Of a stretch of DNA of 33,451 nucleotides, positions 23,970 through 31,051 are shown piece after piece (within the stretch, counting starts at the first letter, position 1; each line of letters begins with the position of its first letter). The notes under the pieces are model-generated. The model did no database searches. It had not been told where the DNA came from and saw nothing but the letters and a program-made list of their open reading frames with translations. The stretch covers positions 1-33,451 of the forward strand of contig DATLGM010000069.1 of assembly GCA_035540515.1 (NCBI GenBank), written 5' to 3'. This DNA is from WHTG01 sp035540515 (GTDB lineage: Bacteria > Actinomycetota > Nitriliruptoria > Euzebyales > Egibacteraceae). Both the position numbers and the translations under genes were made by a program.

Positions 23970-25163
23970 TCAGTCCGTAGGGAACTCGTCGGGGCGCTGG
24001 GCGATGATCGCCTCGCTCAACGTCGTGGCCAGGTCGGCCCCGGTGGCGTAGACCGCACGCAGCGAGGTCTGCGCTTCGTCGAACGCCGCGCCCAGGTGCT
24101 GCTGGAGGTGCCGGCGCAGGCCGGCGTCGTGTCGCTGGAGGGCACCCGTGATCTCGGCGGCCGAGACGGTGCTCTCCGACAGCTCGTCGACGTGAGCACC
24201 GAAGTCGTCTGCGGCCTGGTCCATCGCCTGCCGTGCGGCCCGCCGCGCCGGTCGCCGATCGCCGGCGGCCGCGAAATCCGCGAGGGCCGCGATCCGGTCC
24301 CGCCAGGGTCCTTCGAGAGCGGACGCCGCCTGCCCGTACAGGCTGTCGAACGCCGTGAGCAGGTCGTCGGTGTTGCCGTTGAGGGCGTCGGCGGCCGACT
24401 GGAAGTCCCGCGCTCCTCGCGCGCCCTTGCGCATCACGGTGGCCGACAGCAGGGTGTGCTCGCCCAGCAGCTGCGCCAGCGCCGAGCGCAGCTCGGCCGA
24501 GGCCGACGCCCGTGCTCCGGGATAGCGGTCGGGGAACTGCTCGACGATCCCTGCTGCCACGGTCCGACCGACGGTGATCATGCCGGCGTAGGCCTCGCGG
24601 GCGTGGGTCCACGCGCGCGGGTGGTCACGAGCGACGGCTGCCTCCACATGCGCGACGAGATCGGTCATCGGCTCCTGCAACAGCGCGCTGAGGCCGCCGG
24701 CGTCGAGGATTCCGTCGCTGATCGTCGACAGGTGCTCACCGAGCTCCGTCGCGGTCTGCTCGACCACCCGGCGCGCGCGGCCCACCCGGTTGGCGGAGGT
24801 GTCGGCGCGAAGCCCGCGCAAGACGGTGACGTAGTCCGACCAGTGGTCCGCGAACCGGTCCGCGGCGTCAGCCCCGTACACCTCCGCCAGCGCATCGGCG
24901 AGCTCGCCGGTGGTGCGCTCCAGCGCCCCGTAGGACCGAGTGCCGGCGCGTCCGGACGCCCCGGTGGCGGCGGTGACCTGATAGGCGTGGAGACCGAACA
25001 GCGCCTCCAGCGTCACCCGGACGTCGCTGGCTGCGGTCGACACGACGGCGGTTGCCGGCGGTGTTTGGGCAACCTCGACCGGCGGATCGGCGGGTGCGGT
25101 GCAGGCGGTGAGCGCCACGATGCCGGCGGCTGCGACCAGCCGCCCGGCTGCTGTCCGCCTCAT
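23970..25163 (-). CDS. Predicted lipoprotein with internal duplication
   Basis: A 397-aa exported lipoprotein. The signal ends in lipobox LTAC with C21. The mature part is helical and consists of two diverged copies, residues about 50-214 and 225-397. Each has a His-containing opening (LFGLHAYQVTAATG against LLGEHTLLSATVM), a middle ending in a VYG/LYG turn (ELADALAEVYG against LLTAFDSLYG), and a closing AIVEQ/AIIAQ helix followed by a P-D-x-Y/F-P motif. I do not recognise the family; conserved His and Met residues might bind a metal, which is speculation. It is upstream of YbaK and 40 bp downstream of the MFS gene on the same strand. Confidence 0.75.
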   Translation of the reverse strand: MRRTAAGRLVAAAGIVALTACTAPADPPVEVAQTPPATAVVSTAASDVRVTLEALFGLHAYQVTAATGASGRAGTRSYGALERTTGELADALAEVYGADAADRFADHWSDYVTVLRGLRADTSANRVGRARRVVEQTATELGEHLSTISDGILDAGGLSALLQEPMTDLVAHVEAAVARDHPRAWTHAREAYAGMITVGRTVAAGIVEQFPDRYPGARASASAELRSALAQLLGEHTLLSATVMRKGARGARDFQSAADALNGNTDDLLTAFDSLYGQAASALEGPWRDRIAALADFAAAGDRRPARRAARQAMDQAADDFGAHVDELSESTVSAAEITGALQRHDAGLRRHLQQHLGAAFDEAQTSLRAVYATGADLATTLSEAIIAQRPDEFPTD

Positions 25164-25203
25164 CGGTGTGGTGCCTTTCCCCGGTTACCGCCGGCCCGCC
25201 GGC

Positions 25204-26472
25204 TCAGCCCGCATGCGGTGAGCCTAGTCGCCCCGGCGACTGGGTGAGGCCGTGACGCCGCCTGGCGGTCCGCACCCACAGCGCCACGGTGGCGGTGATC
25301 ACGCCGGCGGTCACGGCGGCGGCGCGCGGTCCGGCCAGGTCGGCGACGGCGCCGTCGAGGAAGGCGGCGAACGGGCGCGAGCCCAGGAACGCCACACCCC
25401 ACAAGGCCATGACCCGCCCGCGCACGTGTTCTTCCACGCGCTGCTGCAGCTCGGTGGTCAACGCGGTGATCGCCAGCAGGAACCCGACGCCGGCGACGGC
25501 CAGCGAGGCGACCGCCGCCCACGGCACGGGGCTGACGGCGAAGGCCACCAGGCCGGCAGCGAGGATCCCCAGACCGGCGACGCTCAGCGGTCCCAGCGCG
25601 ACGCGCCGGCGGACGGCCCCGATCACCAGCGCCGTCAGCGCCGCCCCGCCACCGAACGCGGACACCAACCAGCCGACCAGGCTCTCGCCACCGCCGAGCA
25701 GGTCGGCCATCGCCGGGGTGAGCGTGTTGACCGGGTCCGACCCGAACCCCAACGCCGTGACGCCGACGAGCAGGATCATCAGGGCGGGTTGCGCGCGGAC
25801 GTAGCGCAGCCCCTCCCGCACCGACCCGTCGCCGGCGTCGGCGCGACGCGCGACGGGGCGCGGCCGGATCCACAGCAGCACCACGATCAGGACGGCGTAC
25901 GTCGCCGCGTTGATCGCGAACGCCGCTGCGGCGCCGAGGCTGACCACCACCACCGCGCCCAGTGCCGGCCCGACGGCTCGCGCCAGATTGAAGGTGACCG
26001 AGTTCAGCGCCACCGCCTGATCCAGGTCACGCTCCTCGACCAGCGCGGGGACCAGCGCCTGCATCGTCGGCACGCTGATCGCGAAGCCGATGCCGATCAG
26101 GCCGGCCGCCGCCAGGATCGGCCATGGTCCGGGCAGCCCTTCCACACCCACCGCCGTGGTCCAGACCGCGAGCACGGTCGCGGCGGTGGCTGCGAGCAGC
26201 TGTCCTCCCAGCAGCAGCCGGCGGCGGTCGACCCGGTCCGACAGCGCGCCGGCCCACGGTGACAGCACCAGCGACGCCGAGAACTGCAGCACGCTGACGG
26301 CGCCGACGAGCAGCGTCGAGCGGGTCAGCCGGTACACCACGACGGCGGCGGCGATGTTCTGCAACCACGTGCCGCAGTTCGACGTGAGGTTGCCGAAGAA
26401 GTACGGACCAAACGTGCGGTCGGTCAGCAACGCCCGGGAGCTGCGCGTGGGGGTGTCGTGCTGGACGCTCAT
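25204..26472 (-). CDS. MFS transporter (EntS/MFS_3-like exporter)
   Basis: A 422-aa major facilitator protein with about 12 hydrophobic segments. The start FGPYFFGNLTSNCGTWLQNI matches the N-terminus of the MFS_3/EntS group, and the loop motif between helices 2 and 3 is SDRVDRRRLLLGGQ. Further family features are GIGFAISVPTMQALVPALVE and VRGRVMALWGVAFLGSRPF. Likely a proton-driven exporter of small molecules or a drug; substrate unknown. The ATG at 26472 has TAGACC about 8 nt upstream, consistent with a leaderless message. It is divergent from the thiolase gene and heads a minus-strand group with the lipoprotein and YbaK genes. Confidence 0.88.
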   Translation of the reverse strand: MSVQHDTPTRSSRALLTDRTFGPYFFGNLTSNCGTWLQNIAAAVVVYRLTRSTLLVGAVSVLQFSASLVLSPWAGALSDRVDRRRLLLGGQLLAATAATVLAVWTTAVGVEGLPGPWPILAAAGLIGIGFAISVPTMQALVPALVEERDLDQAVALNSVTFNLARAVGPALGAVVVVSLGAAAAFAINAATYAVLIVVLLWIRPRPVARRADAGDGSVREGLRYVRAQPALMILLVGVTALGFGSDPVNTLTPAMADLLGGGESLVGWLVSAFGGGAALTALVIGAVRRRVALGPLSVAGLGILAAGLVAFAVSPVPWAAVASLAVAGVGFLLAITALTTELQQRVEEHVRGRVMALWGVAFLGSRPFAAFLDGAVADLAGPRAAAVTAGVITATVALWVRTARRRHGLTQSPGRLGSPHAG

Positions 26473-26562
26473 CGGGCACCGGTCTACCCGTCGCACGCAA
26501 GTCGCGCTGCGGCAGCGGCGTACCCTGGGGAGCACACCCAGCGACGGAACCAGGAGCAACGC

Positions 26563-27753
26563 ATGCGCGAGGCAGTGGTGGTGGAAGCGGTCCGGTCGGC
26601 GGTCGGCCGGCGCGCCGGCGGGTTGAAAGACACCCACCCGGCCGACCTGCTGGGGGCGGTGCTCGCCGGCCTGGTCGAGCGCAGCGGCATCGATCCGGAG
26701 GTGGTCGACGACGTCGTCACGGGCTGCGTCGACCAGGTGGGCGAGCAGTCGCTGAACGTCGGGCGCAACGCGTGGCTGGGCGCCGGCCTTCCCGAGTCGG
26801 TCCCCGCCACGACGCTTGACCGCCAGTGCGGCTCGTCGCAGCAGGCGGCGCACTTCGCCGCCCAGGGCGTGATCGCCGGCGCCTACGACGTCGCGATCGC
26901 CTGCGGCGTGGAGTCGATGACCCGGGTGCCGATGATGTCGAACATCGGTGGGGCCAACCCCTTCGGTGAGGGGATGCTCGCGCGCTACAACGGCAACCTC
27001 GTCCCGCAGGGGCTGTCGGCAGAGATGATCGCCGCGAAGTGGGGCATCAGCCGCGAGGAGTGCGACGCGCTCGCGCTCGAGTCACATCGCCGTGCAGCGG
27101 CGGCGGCTGACAGCGGCCGCTTCGACAACGAGATCCTGCCGATCAAGGTCACGCGCGACGACGGCAGCGTCGAGGAGCTCACCGCCGACGAGGGCATCCG
27201 GCGGACGACCTCGGCCGAGAAGCTCGCCGGCCTCAACCCGGCCTTCTACAGCGAGGACGTCGCGGGGCGATACCCCGACCTGCAGTGGGTCGTCACCGCG
27301 GGCAACTCCAGCCAGATCTCCGACGGCGCCGCCGCGCTGCTGGTGATGACCCCGGAGAAGGCCGCCGAGCTGGGCCTGACCCCACGCTGGCGCTTCCACA
27401 GCTTCGCCCTGGCAGGCACCGACCCCATCACCATGCTGACCGGACCCATCCCGGCCACGCAGAAGGTGCTCGCCAAGGCCGGGATGACCGTCGGCGACAT
27501 CGACCACTTCGAGATCAACGAGGCCTTCGCCACCGTGGTCGCCGCGTGGCTGCGCGAGACGGGCGCCGACCCTGCACGGGTCAACCCCCGCGGTGGCGCC
27601 ATCGCCCTGGGCCATCCGTTGGGCGGCTCGGGAGCGCGGCTGATGACCACGATGCTGCACGCGCTGGAGCAGGACGGCGGACGCTTCGGCCTGCAGAGCA
27701 TGTGCGAAGGCGGCGGGCTGGCCAACGCGACGATCGTCGAACGGCTGGGGTAG
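26563..27753 (+). CDS. Thiolase family acetyl-CoA acyltransferase
   Basis: A 396-aa thiolase, which catalyses reversible thiolytic cleavage of 3-ketoacyl-CoA. The nucleophile is C89 in TLDRQCGSSQQAAHFA; the C-terminal half has the NEAFA motif, the histidine in GGAIALGHPLGGSGAR and the second cysteine in SMCEGGGLANATI. This type is used mostly in fatty-acid breakdown, though the sequence does not fix the direction. The ATG at 26563 is preceded by CAGGAG; TACCCT (26521-26526) could be its -10. A crotonase gene lies about 3.4 kb away but not in the same operon. The stop overlaps the next gene's GTG by one base. Confidence 0.93.
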   Translation: MREAVVVEAVRSAVGRRAGGLKDTHPADLLGAVLAGLVERSGIDPEVVDDVVTGCVDQVGEQSLNVGRNAWLGAGLPESVPATTLDRQCGSSQQAAHFAAQGVIAGAYDVAIACGVESMTRVPMMSNIGGANPFGEGMLARYNGNLVPQGLSAEMIAAKWGISREECDALALESHRRAAAAADSGRFDNEILPIKVTRDDGSVEELTADEGIRRTTSAEKLAGLNPAFYSEDVAGRYPDLQWVVTAGNSSQISDGAAALLVMTPEKAAELGLTPRWRFHSFALAGTDPITMLTGPIPATQKVLAKAGMTVGDIDHFEINEAFATVVAAWLRETGADPARVNPRGGAIALGHPLGGSGARLMTTMLHALEQDGGRFGLQSMCEGGGLANATIVERLG

Positions 27754-28082
27754 TGCTGCGACGCCTGTTCTGGCCGGTCGTCGGCCTCGGCGTGCTGCTG
27801 GTGGTCCTGGGCGTCGTCGAAGCGCGCTACGTCTTCGCCCCGTTGCTCGGCCTGTTCATCTGGCGATTCGGGATCGCCTCGTTCGGCTCGCTGCGTCAGG
27901 GGGCGGCGCACATCCCCGACGGGCCGGCGCAGCCCGTGGACCTGACCACCGAGCGGATCACCTACTGGTGCGGTGGGTGCGGCGCCGAGCTGTTGCTGCT
28001 CACGCGAGGGGCGGAGGTTGCGCCGCGTCACTGCGGGGAAAAGATGCACCAGCGCCACGAGGTCGCCGGCCACCCCCGATGA
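27753..28082 (+). CDS. Small membrane protein with C-terminal zinc-ribbon motif
   Basis: A 109-aa protein. Residues 4-50 are hydrophobic with one or two membrane segments (LFWPVVGLGVLLVVLGVVEA, APLLGLFIWRFGIASF). Residues 70-105 hold a zinc-ribbon-like pattern, YWCGGCGAELLLLTRG then APRHCGEKMHQRH, giving C-x2-C and a C-G knuckle. I do not recognise the family; the ribbon likely faces the cytoplasm and binds metal. The GTG start overlaps the thiolase stop (TAGTG), so it is translationally coupled to it, and the two may have a related role. Confidence 0.72.
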   Translation: MLRRLFWPVVGLGVLLVVLGVVEARYVFAPLLGLFIWRFGIASFGSLRQGAAHIPDGPAQPVDLTTERITYWCGGCGAELLLLTRGAEVAPRHCGEKMHQRHEVAGHPR

Positions 28083-28110
28083 CTCCACAGATGTGGGAAA
28101 GTCTGTGGAG
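28083..28110. repeat. 9-bp inverted repeat with DnaA-box-like arms
   Basis: CTCCACAGA (28083-28091) and TCTGTGGAG (28102-28110) are perfect inverted copies around TGTGGGAAAG. The arms and spacer look like the CCACA/TGTGG half-sites seen near dnaA. It lies in the short non-coding gap after the zinc-ribbon gene. Confidence 0.5.
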
Positions 28111-28140
28111 AATCACACGGGGGGAATTTCTGGCGATGGG

Positions 28141-28160
28141 TTTTCCCCGATTGGGGAGAA
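28141..28160. terminator. Hairpin between convergent genes, possible bidirectional terminator
   Basis: TTTTCCCC-gatt-GGGGAGAA forms an 8-bp stem (one G-T pair) with a 4-nt loop. It lies between the ends of the zinc-ribbon gene (plus) and crgA (minus), the right place for a shared terminator. Confidence 0.5.
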
Positions 28161-28178
28161 CGTTGGGGATTTCGTCCG

Positions 28179-28415
28179 TCAACGCCACTGGCTGAGCAGC
28201 AGCAGCCCTCCCGCCATCAGCACGAACCCGCCGACGAGCACCCAGTTGCGGGCCGCGGCCGGGAACAGGTCGGGTACGAGGTAGGACAGGATGATCAGCA
28301 CGATGCCGATGCCGATCACCGCGAGCCCCACGATGGGCAGCCACCTGGGGCTGGCCTTGGGCTTGGGCGGCTTGGGGGGCGTGTACATGGACCGCTTGGA
28401 CTTGGACCGTGGCAC
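28179..28415 (-). CDS. crgA: Cell division protein CrgA
   Basis: A 78-aa membrane protein of the CrgA family, which in actinobacteria localises to the septum, binds FtsZ and penicillin-binding proteins and helps set division. It has a basic, proline-rich N-terminus (VPRSKSKRSMYTPPKPPKPK) and two membrane helices (WLPIVGLAVIGIGIVLIILS and NWVLVGGFVLMAGGLLLL) joined by the conserved LVPDLFPAAARNW. The GTG at 28415 with AGGAGA upstream is chosen; no in-frame upstream start looks like the family. It is divergent from the DUF881 gene, with 48 bp between them. Confidence 0.93.
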   Translation of the reverse strand: MPRSKSKRSMYTPPKPPKPKASPRWLPIVGLAVIGIGIVLIILSYLVPDLFPAAARNWVLVGGFVLMAGGLLLLSQWR

Positions 28416-28451
28416 TGGCGCTCTCCTGGACCGTCTTCGGGGGCCGGATGG

Positions 28452-28457
28452 TACCGT
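28452..28457 (+). promoter_or_regulatory. Probable -10 of the DUF881 gene
   Basis: TACCGT lies 6 bp before the GTG at 28464, as expected for a leaderless actinobacterial transcript. No ribosome-binding site is present. Confidence 0.42.
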
Positions 28458-28463
28458 TCGACA

Positions 28464-29234
28464 GTGGCGGCCTTGGACGACAACCTCACCGATGACACCC
28501 CGCGTTCCGGGGGTGGGGCCGCACGGCGCGTGGCGGTAGGGCTGACCGCGGGGTTGCTCGTGACGATCATCGCGGTGTCGGCACGCACGGATCCTGGCCC
28601 GGTGGAACCGCGCACCGGCCGCCGTGTCGAGCTGGTCGAGCTGATCCGTGCCGAGCAGGAGCGGACCAAGGAGCTGGAGGCCACCGTCGCCCAGCTGAGC
28701 GCAGAGGTGGTGCGCTACGAGTCCCGGGAGGTCGACGGCGCGCAGCGCATCGCCCGGCTGCAACGGCGCATCGACCGCATCTCGGCCGCGGCGGGCGTTG
28801 CCGCCGTGCGGGGTCCCGGCGTCCGGGTGGTGCTGACCGACTCGGCGCTGGACACCGCCCCTACGGGCAACCTCAACGACCTGGTGATCCACGAGGAGGA
28901 CCTGCAGGCGGTCATCAACGCCCTGTGGGCGGGCGGGGCCGAGGCGATAAGCGTCAACGGTCAGCGCATCCTGGCGACGACCGCCATCCGGTGTGTCGGC
29001 AACACGCTGCTGCTGCACGGGGCGGTGTACTCGCCGCCGTACGAGATCCAGGCGGTCGGCGACGACGTGGCACTGCAGGCCGAGCTGGCGCGCGACCCGG
29101 GCGTCGAGCGGTTCCGGGGGGCCGTCCGCCAGTTCAAGCTGGGCTTCACCACCGAGGTGGTCGACGAGCTGACGATCCCCGCCTACGACGGGGCTGCCGC
29201 TTTAGCCGTCGCCCAGCCCGCCGAGGAAACGTAG
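28464..29234 (+). CDS. DUF881 family protein
   Basis: A 256-aa membrane-anchored protein. One transmembrane segment (about residues 21-40) is followed by a coiled coil (55-98: RVELVELIRAEQERTKELEA, TVAQLSAEVVRYESREVDGA) and a globular extracellular domain with the DUF881 core (GPGVRVVLTDSALDTA, NDLVIHEEDLQAVINALWAG, GAEAISVNGQRI, NTLLLHGAVYSPPYEIQAVG). The family accompanies crgA and sortase near the origin in actinobacteria; its function is not established, but an envelope/division role fits. The next gene starts directly after its TAG. Confidence 0.88.
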   Translation: MAALDDNLTDDTPRSGGGAARRVAVGLTAGLLVTIIAVSARTDPGPVEPRTGRRVELVELIRAEQERTKELEATVAQLSAEVVRYESREVDGAQRIARLQRRIDRISAAAGVAAVRGPGVRVVLTDSALDTAPTGNLNDLVIHEEDLQAVINALWAGGAEAISVNGQRILATTAIRCVGNTLLLHGAVYSPPYEIQAVGDDVALQAELARDPGVERFRGAVRQFKLGFTTEVVDELTIPAYDGAAALAVAQPAEET

Positions 29235-29882
29235 ATGAGCGTTGCGTTGAACCGGATGCTGCGAGGCCTGGGCTGGCTGTTCATCGCCACCGGCGTGGTG
29301 GTGCTGCTGTACCTGGTCTACTCGCTGTTCTATACCAACCGCGCCACGGCCGAGGCGCAGCGCGACCTCGGCTCGGAGTGGGACCTGTACCTGCGCGAGG
29401 GAGCGGACGACGGCGACGGTGGCGACGACGCGGGACGCTCGACCCCCAACCCGGGCGGCGCCGTGGCCGCTCTGGAGTTCCGCCGCCCTGGTCAGGACGA
29501 GCCGATCGTCCACGACGAGCCCCTGTACGTGGTCAACGGGGTCAGCCTGGCCGATCTGCAGCGGGGCCCGGGGCACTACCCGGGCACCGCTCTCCCAGGG
29601 GAGAAGGGCAACTTCGCCGTGGCCGGTCACCGCACGACGTACGGTGCGCCGTTTTTCAACCTCGACCAGCTGCGCCGCGGTGACGAGGTGGTGGTGACCG
29701 CGCGCGACGGGAAGCAGTACACCTACAAGGTGCGCGCGCAGGAGATCGTGATGCCGGGGGAGACGTGGGTGATCGAGCCGGACCCGCTCGAGCGGGGCCG
29801 GCCGTTGCTGACGCTCACCACCTGCAACCCTCGGTTCTCCAACGCCCAGCGGCTCATCGTCTTCGCGGAGCTGACGGCGTGA
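29235..29882 (+). CDS. Class E sortase
   Basis: A 215-aa membrane-anchored transpeptidase that would attach surface proteins to peptidoglycan. It has an N-terminal membrane segment (about residues 13-32), an acidic linker (55-70), and the sortase barrel with H132 (AVAGHRTTYG), C197 in TLTTCNPRFSNAQ and R206. The TLTTC box and the absence of a class A/B type segment indicate class E, which usually recognises LAXTG motifs. The ATG follows the DUF881 stop immediately. It ends in a GTGA overlap with a 50-aa gene. Confidence 0.91.
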   Translation: MSVALNRMLRGLGWLFIATGVVVLLYLVYSLFYTNRATAEAQRDLGSEWDLYLREGADDGDGGDDAGRSTPNPGGAVAALEFRRPGQDEPIVHDEPLYVVNGVSLADLQRGPGHYPGTALPGEKGNFAVAGHRTTYGAPFFNLDQLRRGDEVVVTARDGKQYTYKVRAQEIVMPGETWVIEPDPLERGRPLLTLTTCNPRFSNAQRLIVFAELTA

Positions 29883-30031
29883 ACCGCCTGGTCAAGCTCA
29901 TCATCGGGCTGGCCCTGTTCGCGGTCGTGGTGCTGGTGCTGTTCGAGTACGTCTTCCCGTGGGTCGACGAGAACCTCATCACCGACCCCGTCATGGAATC
30001 GCAGGGCCGGCCGGCGCTGACGCTTGGCTGA
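29879..30031 (+). CDS. 50-aa single-span membrane protein
   Basis: Reads MNRLVKLIIGLALFAVVVLV, then LFEYVFPWVDENLITDPVME and SQGRPALTLG. One clear membrane helix (residues 4-22) is followed by a short polar tail. GTG start in a GTGA overlap with the sortase stop, and its end overlaps the YihY-family gene by 8 bp, so it is likely translated within the operon. I do not recognise the family; small proteins of this kind are sometimes sortase or division accessories, which is inference only. Confidence 0.6.
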   Translation: MNRLVKLIIGLALFAVVVLVLFEYVFPWVDENLITDPVMESQGRPALTLG

Positions 30032-31028
30032 CGCGCGCCTGTACGAGAAGGCCTGCGCCTGGGCCGAACGGCGCCGTCTTCGCATCGCCGGCCGCAACCC
30101 GTGGGTGGTGGCGGTCAACGTGGCGCGCAACTCCGCCGACGACCGCGTCGGCGGGCTGGCCGCGGAGATGGCGTTCTGGGCGATGCTGTCGTTCTTCCCG
30201 TTGATCGTGACCATGGCTGCGGTGCTGGGTTACGCAGAGCGGTTCATCGGGCCCGAGCCGATTGAGCGGGGCCGGCACGCGGTGGTCTCGGCGTTGTCGG
30301 TGGTGTTCAGCGGTGAGCTGCTGCGGGAGGTCGTCGACCCCTTCGTCGCCGGGTTGCTGACCGCCGAGCGCGGCGGGGTCGCGCTGACGAGCCTGGCGGT
30401 GGCGCTGTTCCTGGCTAGCAGGGTGTTCACTGCAACGATCCGCGCGCTGGATCTCGCGTATCGCGTTCCGGAGCGCCGCGGCCTGCTGGTGCAGCGACTG
30501 CTCGCGCTGGCCCTGGCGGTGGGGTTCATCATCGTGAGCACGACGACCCTGCTGCTCATGGTCGTCGGGCCGATGCTTGGCGCCGGGCGGGAGCTGGCGG
30601 ACCGTCTCGGCCTCGGGCGCGCCTTCGAGCTGACGTGGACGCTGGCACGCTGGCCGTTTCTCGTCGCGGCGATGATCGCGTTCCTGGCCGTCGTGTACCG
30701 CTATGGCCCGGCGGCCGCCAACCGTCTGCGTGACTGTCTGCCTGGTGCGGTTGTCGGCGTCGTGGCATGGCTGCTGGCGACGGTCGGTCTGCGGGTGTAC
30801 CTGGCGGCGGGCGGCGGCGGCACTCCGGAGATCGCAACCGAGGACCAGGCCGTGGCGGTGGTCGGCCGCGTGGTCGGCGCGCTGGTGGCGGCAATGCTGT
30901 GGGTGTTCCTGGCGGGAGTGGCGATCCTGGCCGGCGGCGAGCTCAACGCGGAGCTGGCCCGGCAGCGCCCCGTTCTGCGAAGCGTGCGTGACCCCGACGC
31001 ATCAGGGACAATGCCCGCCGACGGCTGA
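30024..31028 (+). CDS. YihY/virulence factor BrkB family membrane protein
   Basis: A 334-aa protein of the YihY/BrkB family, once called RNase BN but a membrane protein without nuclease activity. About six hydrophobic segments are visible after a basic N-terminus. The family core is MAFWAMLSFFPLIVTMAAVL, LFLASRVFTATIRALDLAYR, VYRYGPAAANRLRDCLPGAV and VAMLWVFLAGVAILAGGELN-like residues near 290. The transported substrate or true role is unknown. The TTG start at 30024 is a weak call without a clear ribosome-binding site; coupling with the small membrane gene is likely. Confidence 0.85.
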   Translation: MADARLYEKACAWAERRRLRIAGRNPWVVAVNVARNSADDRVGGLAAEMAFWAMLSFFPLIVTMAAVLGYAERFIGPEPIERGRHAVVSALSVVFSGELLREVVDPFVAGLLTAERGGVALTSLAVALFLASRVFTATIRALDLAYRVPERRGLLVQRLLALALAVGFIIVSTTTLLLMVVGPMLGAGRELADRLGLGRAFELTWTLARWPFLVAAMIAFLAVVYRYGPAAANRLRDCLPGAVVGVVAWLLATVGLRVYLAAGGGGTPEIATEDQAVAVVGRVVGALVAAMLWVFLAGVAILAGGELNAELARQRPVLRSVRDPDASGTMPADG

Positions 31029-31051
31029 CGGACTCCAGGAGACGAACGAGC

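Noticed and set aside
25252..26262. Plus-strand open frame opposite the MFS gene
   Set aside because: Antisense to a clear transporter; translation is low-complexity R/G/H-rich.
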